Of a stretch of DNA of 10,302 nucleotides, positions 1 to 5,611 are shown piece after piece. Numbering within the stretch: position 1 is the first letter of the stretch; each line of letters begins with the position of its first letter. The position numbers and the translations under genes were made by a program. Source of the stretch: Lonsdalea quercina subsp. quercina (GTDB taxonomy: Bacteria > Pseudomonadota > Gammaproteobacteria > Enterobacterales > Enterobacteriaceae); assembly GCF_000688655.1 (NCBI RefSeq), contig NZ_JIBO01000001.1, forward strand, positions 94,971-105,272, given 5' to 3'. The notes under the pieces are model-generated. The model did no database searches. It was not told the DNA's origin and saw only the letters and a list, made by a program, of their open reading frames with translations.

Positions 1-691
1 CCATGCTTCAGCACTGATCTGTTGCACTGAAGGCCAGACGCGCACGTCGGTATCCGGCTGTGACATGCAGGTGGGGACGTTTTGTCCGCAGATTCAGTCC
101 TTCCTGACAATAAATGCGATGTTTTTTATGGGTAATCAACCATCATTCCCGGCGCAGAAGGATATGAATACGCTGAACGCTGTAACGAATACGGGTCTCG
201 GCATTTTCCCTTATCCGCAGTGTGGCGGCCCGGTCATTACGGCAACTGCGGTAGTGATACATCATACGGCTCTGCATCATCAAACGACAGCTACGATGCA
301 GTCCGATACGGTAAACTTCCAACAGGTATGTCACCGCTTCACGCTTTTCACGGGCCTCAGAACTTTTTTCGGATGACATCCTGCAACATCTCCTTGTCCA
401 GACTCAGGTCCGCTACAAGTCGTTTCGGATGGTGGTTATCTTCCTCCAACTGTCACAACCGGCGCAGCTCCGTCACGCCCATGCCACCGAACTTCTTTTT
501 CCAACTGTGAAAGGTGGCTTCTGAAATTCACATCTTTTTTCTGCAGACTTCCTCTACCAGCGTGCCGGTTTCGGCCTGCTTCAGTGCAAACGCAATCTGT
601 TCTTCGGTATGAGGCGTCTTTTTCATGCCGAATGACCTCTTGTTGACGGAGAAGACGGGCCGAAAACTCTACTTTACGCCGGTACTGAACA
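1..691 (-). mobile_element. Decayed IS3-family insertion sequence (orfA and 5' part of orfB), cut by the window edge
   Basis: On the minus strand an IS3-family transposase can be read from an ATG at 626-624 (MKKTPHTEEQIAFALKQ, then the orfA helix-turn-helix and the LVADLSLDKEMLQDVIRKK tail). It continues in another frame as orfB from about 379 (EKREAVTYLLEVYRIGLHRS, later RIHILLRRE). The change of frame after RKK is where IS3 elements normally use programmed -1 frameshifting. The copy is dead: in-frame TGA codons replace expected sense codons at 530-528, 455-453, 145-143 and 10-8. The rest of orfB, with its DDE catalytic core, would lie left of position 1. The right boundary near 691 is a guess from the spacing of the untranslated lead-in; I could not confirm a terminal inverted repeat or target duplication. 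Confidence 0.8.
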
Positions 692-844
692 AAGGGAAGG
701 GAGCAAATAATACTGATCTGTTTCGTCGGAAAGACGCTTCTTCATGGGTGACTTCATGCCTTTGATGAAAAAATTACTAACTTTGGCGGGAATCGATTGA
801 GAGTCGTTCAATCCCTTATATGCATGTTATGTATGCCTTTTGCT

Positions 845-869
845 ACTTATAGTCTGTCGTCTTATAGTC
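845..869 (+). promoter_or_regulatory. Tandem controller (C) boxes upstream of the C/R genes
   Basis: Two near-identical decamers, ACTTATAGTC (845-854) and TCTTATAGTC (860-869), lie 15 bp apart start to start. Sequence and spacing match the OL/OR operator pairs known for controller proteins of type II restriction-modification systems such as PvuII and Esp1396I. They overlap the expected -35 region of the promoter whose -10 is at 877-882. In those systems a C dimer at the upstream box activates the C/R promoter, and filling of the downstream box later limits it. The same core recurs at the methyltransferase promoter (2851-2859). Confidence 0.82.
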
Positions 870-876
870 ATCATTT

Positions 877-882
877 TATAAT
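877..882 (+). promoter_or_regulatory. -10 element of the C/R promoter
   Basis: A perfect TATAAT begins 8 bp after the second C box. With a 17-bp spacer the -35 position (854-859, CTGTCG) is poor, as expected for a promoter that needs an activator. Transcription would start around 889-892, essentially on the first in-frame ATG at 892. The message would then be leaderless or nearly so, as reported for several controller genes. Confidence 0.65.
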
Positions 883-912
883 AATCCCAAAATGATCCAT
901 TGGGGCCTAAGC

Positions 913-1140
913 ATGGTTAGAAAATCGAGTGACACTCTTCGGGCTGTACTTGCTGAGAACATAAAGACTTTCCGTAGACAAAAGGGGCTTTCTCAAGAAG
1001 AACTGGCCGAGTTATGTAATTTGCATCGCACATATATTGGTTCAGTAGAGCGCCATGAACGTAATGTCACTCTTAGCACGTTGGAGGTTTTAGCTTCCAC
1101 GCTAGGCATAACAGTTCCCGAATTACTTACCAAGCATTGA
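913..1140 (+). CDS. Controller (C) protein of a type II restriction-modification system, XRE-family regulator
   Basis: This 75-residue protein is almost entirely one XRE helix-turn-helix domain: GLSQEELAELC (about residues 25-35) as first helix and turn, and HRTYIGSVERHERN (38-51) as recognition helix. That signature is typical of C proteins. It should bind the boxes at 845-869 as a dimer, activate its own gene and the endonuclease gene 24 bp downstream, and repress the methyltransferase. This delays restriction until DNA is protected in a newly colonised cell. Start choice is uncertain: ATG 913 has a GGGG at 902-905 at suitable spacing and gives the usual C-protein length, while ATG 892 would add seven residues (MIHWGLS) and fit a leaderless transcript. 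The protein family is secure; the exact start is not. Confidence 0.88.
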   Translation: MVRKSSDTLRAVLAENIKTFRRQKGLSQEELAELCNLHRTYIGSVERHERNVTLSTLEVLASTLGITVPELLTKH

Positions 1141-1164
1141 GTAGCGAATAGGTGGATAACTTGG

Positions 1165-1923
1165 ATGTCTATTACAAATAAAGATATTGACGAGATTATC
1201 GAAGCTTTTCTGCGTATGACCCCATCGCAGCAGCAATGGGTAAAGTCTGTTATGAATGCGTTTGATAACCAGTATGAATTTGAACGAGCTTCAGATTCTG
1301 ATGTGGTAACTGATGCTGTTCTTGCTTCATTTGGTGATCGATTGTTGAGCCATCATGCAGGTAGTCGTCAGGCGCTTAGTAAAGATCGATTTGAATTCGC
1401 ATTTGAGTCGGTACTGAATGCGGCAGGTATTCACGCTCAGTTAGTGAAGAGTCGAACTAATCGAGGGCATGATATTAATATTTGCGGTATACCGGTTAGC
1501 TTGAAGACCGAAGCAGCAGCAAATATTAAAGATAATTTAATTCATATAAGTAAGTGGATGGAGTTAGGCCGAGGTAAGTGGGAACTTAATTTATTACTAG
1601 ACCTATTTCTTGAACATATGCAAAGTTATGATCGCATATTTACACTTCGTCGACTGACAAATGTGGAGACGAATATTCGCTATGAGCTAGTCGAGATTCC
1701 CAAAGGACTCCTGCTTGAGGCCGAAACTTGTGAATTGGAGATTTGTACTAAAAGCAAGCAGAACCCCCAGCCAGGTTATGGTTATGTGAGGGATACTGCT
1801 GGGAATCTCAAATACGCTCTATATTTTGATGGTGGTACCGAACGTAAGCTCCAGATAAAGCACCTTCGAAAAGATCTCTGCAAGGTGCATGCGCACTGGA
1901 TTTTTAAGTCAACGCCCATTTAA
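1165..1923 (+). CDS. Type II restriction endonuclease, SmaI-like (probable CCCGGG specificity)
   Basis: The 252-residue protein lies directly behind the controller gene and opposite the methyltransferase, the standard place for the nuclease. From memory of the family it resembles SmaI (about 247 residues) along most of its length, including FGDRL..HH, SRTNRGHDINI, LKTEAA, KWMELG and YFDGGTERKLQIK; no alignment was run. The likely PD-(D/E)XK core is D103 in GHDI followed by S112-L113-K114. A serine stands where the second acid is expected, so another acid (E116 or E133 are candidates) probably completes the metal site. An AGGTGG at 1150-1155 is a fair ribosome site. The last 15 bp overlap the 3' end of the convergent methyltransferase gene. 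Endonuclease role is strong from context; the recognition sequence is inferred. Confidence 0.82.
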   Translation: MSITNKDIDEIIEAFLRMTPSQQQWVKSVMNAFDNQYEFERASDSDVVTDAVLASFGDRLLSHHAGSRQALSKDRFEFAFESVLNAAGIHAQLVKSRTNRGHDINICGIPVSLKTEAAANIKDNLIHISKWMELGRGKWELNLLLDLFLEHMQSYDRIFTLRRLTNVETNIRYELVEIPKGLLLEAETCELEICTKSKQNPQPGYGYVRDTAGNLKYALYFDGGTERKLQIKHLRKDLCKVHAHWIFKSTPI

Positions 1924-2802
1924 TAATCGCTTATGAGCTAATTGAGCATATTCTTCATTTAGCTCAATTCCGACACAGTTTCTACCAAGCTCATTACACA
2001 CAACGCCGGTAGTTCCTGAACCGAAAAATGGATCAAGGACCCGGCCATTTTCAGGGGAACCGGCTGCTATGCATAAGCGAACAAGGGCCCTTGGGTAAAC
2101 AGCAAAATGACTACCTGGGAATGGCTCTGTGTTGATGTTCCATACTGTTCGTCTATTCTTTGATTTTTTCTTAGGATCAACAGCGGGTTCTTTGATTGCG
2201 CTCCAATCATAGTAATACTTCTCCGATTTAGAGAACAAGAATACATATTCATGAGCTCGTGTTGGCCGATCCTTAACACTTTCTGGCTGGCAGTTAGGTT
2301 TGTTCCAGATAATGTCTGTCCGGAGGTACCAGCCATCAGCCTGAAGGGCGAATGCTAGTTTCCATGGCACACCGATCAAATCTTTGGGTTTTAATCCCTC
2401 TGGCGTTGGTGCTCTATAGTTCATTGCACGACCTTTATTTTTTGCATCCGCATCGCGCCATGTACGACCACCAGAGGTGTAACTATCACCAATGTTTAAC
2501 CAAAGAGTGCCATCGTCAGCAAGAGTGCGCCTTGCTTCGCGAAACAGAGTCACTAGATCTGCTATGTAATTATCAACTGTGGTTTCGGCTCCAATTTGAC
2601 CTTCGACGCCATAGTCCCTCAACCCCCAATAAGGAGGAGATGTAACAATACAATTGAAATGTCCATCTGGAATCTGTAATAGAAGTTTACGGGCATCACC
2701 AACAAGCAATTCGCAATGATTCGTCATTTTTTTCTCTAGTTGGGACTCTAGCTCTGCACTTTCATTATCAAATAAATCAAGTGATTGTGCTGTTTCAGCC
2801 AT
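1909..2802 (-). CDS. Type II DNA methyltransferase, probable N4-cytosine (SmaI-like partner)
   Basis: This 297-residue S-adenosylmethionine-dependent DNA methyltransferase should protect host sites from the neighbouring endonuclease. Motif IV is TSPPYWGLRDYG at residues 54-65; the SPPY form is typical of N4-cytosine enzymes, whereas DPPY usually marks N6-adenine. A variable target-recognition region follows (about 163-225), then motif I, VLDPFFGSGTTG at 255-266. The order IV, target region, I places it in the beta class. I chose ATG 2802 because GGAG (2814-2811) stands 8 nt upstream; ATG 2835 would add 11 residues without such a site and would sit in the likely leader. It is transcribed towards the endonuclease gene from its own promoter. 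Possible SmaI-type CCCGGG specificity is inferred from the partner. Confidence 0.9.
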   Translation of the reverse strand: MAETAQSLDLFDNESAELESQLEKKMTNHCELLVGDARKLLLQIPDGHFNCIVTSPPYWGLRDYGVEGQIGAETTVDNYIADLVTLFREARRTLADDGTLWLNIGDSYTSGGRTWRDADAKNKGRAMNYRAPTPEGLKPKDLIGVPWKLAFALQADGWYLRTDIIWNKPNCQPESVKDRPTRAHEYVFLFSKSEKYYYDWSAIKEPAVDPKKKSKNRRTVWNINTEPFPGSHFAVYPRALVRLCIAAGSPENGRVLDPFFGSGTTGVVCNELGRNCVGIELNEEYAQLAHKRLLNGR

Positions 2803-2850
2803 ATTCGATGCTCCGCGAGTTTGCGTTGTGTACATAGTCTAGCATTTGCT

Positions 2851-2885
2851 ACTTATAGTATTCATTTTCCTTCGGAAACTGTCAA
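2851..2885 (-). promoter_or_regulatory. Methyltransferase promoter with an overlapping controller box
   Basis: Read on the minus strand, a consensus -35 TTGACA (2885-2880), a 17-bp spacer and a -10 AATACT (2862-2857) stand upstream of the methyltransferase. The controller-box core ACTTATAGT (plus strand, 2851-2859) overlaps the -10. It is part of a 15-bp exact match, TTTGCTACTTATAGT, shared by 839-853 and 2845-2859. A partial second box (ACATAGTC) lies nearby at about 2832-2839. One strong box over the -10 suggests that the controller represses this promoter, as for the single OM site in Esp1396I-type systems. Confidence 0.65.
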
Positions 2886-3212
2886 GTACTGGATTACTAG
2901 GCAGGCTATGGGACCAATACCAGCTACAACTGACGAAACGTTACTGTCTATCTATGTCCCAGCTCACCACTATCCAGTCCCTTTCACCACTGCGGTCTAA
3001 GGGGCGCTACGCCTGCCTATGCAGGGGCAGATTTTTTCTCCCGTGTGCTTTCCGTTCCCGTATCAGCTTCCGGTTAATCGTTTCCCAACACAACCCGTCC
3101 CGCAAGGGTAAATGGCACGCATTCTGCGCCCTTGCAGTACGGAACGATGCCGGGAAAGCGAACCGTCAGGCGATACGAAGACGAAAATCACACCACTGAC
3201 GGAGAAAAAACC
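2886..3212. other. Non-coding leader before the ardC-like gene
   Basis: I find no convincing gene here. The text changes character near 3000, from the A+T-rich modification cassette to more G+C-rich sequence, so a cassette junction may lie around 2886-3000. A short hairpin (CCTGC, loop CTAT, GCAGG at 3012-3025) is followed soon by six T residues (about 3032-3037) and could be a weak terminator or attenuator. A 7-bp inverted repeat, GCAAGGG (3102-3108) with CCCTTGC (3129-3135), lies further on. The conserved look of 3001-3200 suggests regulation of the downstream antirestriction gene; that part is inference. Confidence 0.35.
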
Positions 3213-4157
3213 ATGACGATTTCCCTGCATACCCAGACTAGCGCCCCTAACACCGCAGCGGCGACCAGCGTATCCCCGCTGGAGCAGTCAGGCTCCTCAA
3301 AAACGAAATTTTCCAAAACTAAAACCGATATTTATCAGACTGTCACCAATAGCATCATTACCGCACTGGAAGCTGGTGTAAAACCGTGGTCTTGCCCGTG
3401 GCAACGAGTGCCGGGCATGTCTGGGTTGCCTTCCAACTTTGCAACCGGTATCTCGTATAGCGGAATGAATATCATGCTGTTGTGGTGCAGTGCATCAGAA
3501 CAGGGCTTCGGTGATTCACGCTGGATGACCTACAAACAGGCGCAGGCAGTAGGTGGGCAGGTTCGCAAAGGCGAGCACGGCACGACGGCAATTTTCTATA
3601 CAACCTTAGAGAAAGAAAACGAAGACGGTGAAATCGACCAGATTCCGATGCTGAAAACCTTCAATGTGTTCAATGTTGAACAAATTGATGACCTTCCACT
3701 GACAACTGAAACAGTCAGTCCAGAAGCAACCTTTGACTCGTTGCCGGAGGCTGAAAATCTGTTCCAGAAGAGCGGCGCAAACATCATTGAGAAAGGACAA
3801 AACGCCTTTTTCAGGCCCTTAACTGATGAAGTCTGGCTGCCAGAGCGCCATCTGTTTTCAGATGCAGCTAATTTCTATGCTACCGGACTGCATGAGTTGG
3901 TTCACTGGAGTGGTGGTAAAAAACGACTTAACCGTGAAATGAAAGGGAAATTTGGCAGTGCAGATTATGCGGAGGAGGAATTAGTGGCGGAGCTGGGAAG
4001 TGCTTTTCTGATGGCGGATCTGGGGATCATCGGAGAGGTTCAGCATGAAAGCTATATTGCCTCATGGCTCCAGGCGCTGAAAAACGATAAGCGCTATGTT
4101 TTCAAAGCGGCCAGCGCCGCCTCAAAAGCACATCGTTACCTAATGGATAAAATTTGA
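3213..4157 (+). CDS. ardC: ArdC-like antirestriction protein with zincin-type metallopeptidase domain
   Basis: The 314-residue protein begins with a Ser/Thr-rich stretch of about 40 residues. An ArdC N-terminal-type domain follows (DIYQTVTNSIITALEAGVKPW, then CPWQR, MTYKQAQAVGGQVRKGEHG and a FNVFNVEQID strand). Last comes a zincin-like domain with H227-E-L-V-H231-W and a downstream acidic helix EEELVAELG (254-262), which would provide two zinc-binding histidines, the catalytic glutamate and the third ligand. ArdC of plasmid pSA, about 300 residues, binds single-stranded DNA and protects incoming conjugative DNA from type I restriction; others here are usually annotated as antirestriction proteins by homology. 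ATG 3213 has GGAG at 3201-3204; an upstream ATG at 3132 is open in frame but lies in the leader-like sequence. Symbol given by family, not by close match. Confidence 0.85.
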   Translation: MTISLHTQTSAPNTAAATSVSPLEQSGSSKTKFSKTKTDIYQTVTNSIITALEAGVKPWSCPWQRVPGMSGLPSNFATGISYSGMNIMLLWCSASEQGFGDSRWMTYKQAQAVGGQVRKGEHGTTAIFYTTLEKENEDGEIDQIPMLKTFNVFNVEQIDDLPLTTETVSPEATFDSLPEAENLFQKSGANIIEKGQNAFFRPLTDEVWLPERHLFSDAANFYATGLHELVHWSGGKKRLNREMKGKFGSADYAEEELVAELGSAFLMADLGIIGEVQHESYIASWLQALKNDKRYVFKAASAASKAHRYLMDKI

Positions 4158-4169
4158 GTCGGAGATGAT

Positions 4170-4191
4170 AAGCCGCAAAGGAGTGCGGCTT
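4170..4191 (+). terminator. Possible terminator after the ardC-like gene
   Basis: A perfect 7-bp stem, AAGCCGC (4170-4176) and GCGGCTT (4185-4191), with an 8-nt loop lies 12 bp after the stop codon. The following TTAACCTTAT is only a weak T-rich tract, so termination may be inefficient. Confidence 0.5.
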
Positions 4192-4243
4192 TAACCTTAT
4201 TGCGGAGCGGCAGAATGACAGAAGTCTCAGGGAGATTAATTTC

Positions 4244-4286
4244 CCTGCGAATTTTCCGGGTATTCGATGCCCGGAAAATTCGCAGG
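4244..4286. repeat. Perfect long inverted repeat (17-bp arms, 9-nt loop)
   Basis: CCTGCGAATTTTCCGGG (4244-4260) is followed by TATTCGATG and then the exact reverse complement (4270-4286). No T-run follows on either strand, so it does not look like an ordinary terminator. Such a structure could extrude as a cruciform or act as a protein-binding or single-strand-origin-like site. Positions 4287-4484 up to the ccdA remnant hold nothing else I can identify. Confidence 0.8.
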
Positions 4287-4484
4287 CTGCGGGGGCGGGC
4301 GGCAAAGAGCCCGCTCATCCCGCAAACGGCGTTTGTACATCGGTGATTGCAGTAAACGACGGCTTAGATATGACGACTGACTGTGAAGTTTGCAGGACTG
4401 CAACGGTAGCCGGGCCTCTTTTTGGTGTTATGATAAGTGTATTGTGCCGTGTAATGCGCACATGTTTCATGCAGGAGAGAAACC

Positions 4485-4574
4485 ATGACCGCGAAACAAC
4501 GCAACACGCAGAGCGTGACCATGACGGTGGAGCGTGCCTTACTGGTAAGAGCGCGTGAAGGGGTATTAACCTGA
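4485..4574 (+). pseudogene. ccdA: Truncated ccdA antitoxin gene (N-terminal remnant)
   Basis: After a good ribosome site (AGGAGA, 4473-4478) the reading begins MTAKQRNTQSVTMTVERALL and continues VRAREG, matching the DNA-binding ribbon-helix-helix N-terminus of chromosomal-type CcdA. It then frameshifts and stops after 29 codons. Ignoring the shift, the next bases (AACCTGAGTGCT) still read as the family's N-L-S-A, but the rest of the antitoxin, including the C-terminal toxin-neutralising tail, is missing. Normal CcdA is about 72-80 residues. The remnant runs directly into ccdB sequence, showing an internal deletion. Confidence 0.8.
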
Positions 4575-4581
4575 GTGCTTT

Positions 4582-4821
4582 ATTGGACAATTGAATCGTC
4601 GGATAGTGATCCCATTGCTCCCTATTGAAAAGTATCCGGCAGGCCGCCGACCGGATCGCCTTGTCCCCGTCGTCATGCTGACGGACGGCAAAGAATACGC
4701 CGTAATGACCCACGAACTGGCAAGTATCCCTGTCCAGGCCTTGGGTGCGGTGTTTTGTGATGCTTCGCAGTACCGTACTCAGGTAAAGGCTGCAATAGAC
4801 TTCCTCATCGACGGGTTCTGA
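4582..4821 (+). pseudogene. ccdB: 5'-truncated ccdB toxin gene
   Basis: The frame gives IGQLNRRIVIPLLPIEKYP, then RRPDRLVPVVMLTDGKEYAV and a tail ending AAIDFLIDGF. This matches roughly the C-terminal three quarters of CcdB, the DNA-gyrase poison (about 101-105 residues). The first 25-30 residues, with the N-terminal strands of the fold, were lost in the deletion that also removed most of ccdA. A TTG at 4591 could start a 76-residue peptide, but no ribosome site is evident and the fold would be incomplete, so I treat it as a pseudogene. Survival of an intact toxin tail beside a dead antitoxin is consistent with an inactive toxin. Confidence 0.8.
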
Positions 4822-4989
4822 CGTTTCTTTCTATTCTGTTAAACAGGCATTGCCTTTAATCGTAGCTGACGGGGGCCTGTTCCAGTTCGTCGATAGTGCG
4901 GAACAGAAACATCTGACGTTAAACGGAACCGGAATACCGTTTCTTGCCACGGTTCTGATACTGTCAAACAGCCTAACCAGACCGCTGCT

Positions 4990-5100
4990 GTTAGCATCCA
5001 GAAAATTAGCCCACCATTGCAGCATCAGACGGCGCTGTTCAAGGTGCTTGGTGATTTTACTCTCTGTCCGCTCCGTGCCAAAAGCGGAAGTTGCTAAATC
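4990..5100 (-). pseudogene. Possible C-terminal fragment of a P4-type tyrosine integrase
   Basis: The minus strand reads TSAFGTERTESKITKHLEQR and then RLMLQWWANFLDAN. A LEQRR...MxQWWAxFLD ending is typical of the last helix of P4/CP4-type island integrases, just after the catalytic tyrosine. The frame is closed by a TAA a few codons upstream, and the sequence after LDAN is unrelated, so at best this is a short relic. No catalytic R-H-R-Y residues can be assigned. The remainder of 4822-4989 holds nothing I recognise. Confidence 0.35.
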
Positions 5101-5117
5101 AGTTTATGTTAATCAAC

Positions 5118-5130
5118 GGGGAGCAGGTCA
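5118..5130 (-). repeat. IS-end-like 13-bp repeat, left copy
   Basis: GGGGAGCAGGTCA here is the exact reverse complement of TGACCTGCTCCCC at 8779-8791. Similarity continues weakly for about 11 bases beyond the 13-mer, in the direction away from mcrBC. A TG...CA-type terminus with a run of C suggests an IS3-family-like element end whose body would lie to the left. No transposase is visible there. Confidence 0.45.
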
Positions 5131-5165
5131 GGCCAAATTCAGTGTGCCACTATAACATTCTTAGC

Positions 5166-5540
5166 ATGATATTGATGCTGGCATTCAGCCTGAAAGAGTT
5201 GCTGCCGTGGGCCATTCCGGCCCGGCTTTTGTCATCCCGCACGGCGTGGTATTGCTGATTGGCGTCATCTGTTTAGCGGTGTTTCTGCCCCCGCAGCCCC
5301 GCGCACCCGGAGTTTACTGGTTGAGCGAATATCGCTCTGAACGTCGGCAGCAAGGTGGAGGTGGAGCGGATGGCGGATCAGGAGCGTCTGAACGGAACAC
5401 CGGTAAGCCCACCACGCATGACCGGGGATGGTTTTATGGAGCGGTGATTGCAGATCCAGACGGTAATCGGGTGAGGCTGGTGGGGTGTGATCTCTTGAAA
5501 GCCGCATGCCGATCCCTGTATCGGGTAGTTTAAGTTTCCC
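5166..5540 (+). other. Unrecognised, apparently frameshifted former gene with a hydrophobic segment
   Basis: An ATG at 5166 opens MILMLAFSLKELLPWAIPAR but stops at a TGA after about 30 codons. The adjacent frame continues smoothly as HGVVLLIGVICLAVFLPPQP, a credible transmembrane segment, followed by a basic and glycine-rich stretch and closing at 5533. This suggests one small membrane protein broken by an indel near 5220-5240, but neither part matches a family I can name. A VIADPDGNRVRLV string near the end resembles glyoxalase-fold proteins superficially, which I do not trust. Codon use is G+C rich compared with the restriction-modification block. Confidence 0.25.
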
Positions 5541-5611
5541 GAGATTAATCATAATATCTTAAAACTCACACAGATAAGTTATCAATGCCCAACAAGCATA
5601 AGGGAGCACCC

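Noticed and set aside
65..510. Open frames on the plus strand over the IS remnant
   Set aside because: They are antisense shadows of the decayed transposase and show no family features or ribosome sites.
845..869. Short direct repeat as part of a CRISPR or iteron array
   Set aside because: Only two copies exist, and their sequence and spacing match controller-protein operators.
2352..2645. Plus-strand open frame inside the methyltransferase gene
   Set aside because: The opposite frame carries all methyltransferase motifs; this product has no recognisable features.
4315..4713. 132-residue minus-strand open frame
   Set aside because: It is antisense to the ccdA-ccdB scar, whose sense-strand homology is clear, and has no recognisable product.
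4591..4821. Functional CcdB toxin starting at TTG 4591
   Set aside because: The N-terminal strands of the toxin are missing, there is no ribosome site, and the antitoxin is destroyed.
5265..5552. 95-residue minus-strand open frame
   Set aside because: No promoter, ribosome site or family resemblance; the opposite strand reads more naturally.
5585..5611. ATG 5585 as mcrB start
   Set aside because: It lacks a ribosome site, while GTG 5612 has AGGGAG five bases upstream; kept only as an alternative.
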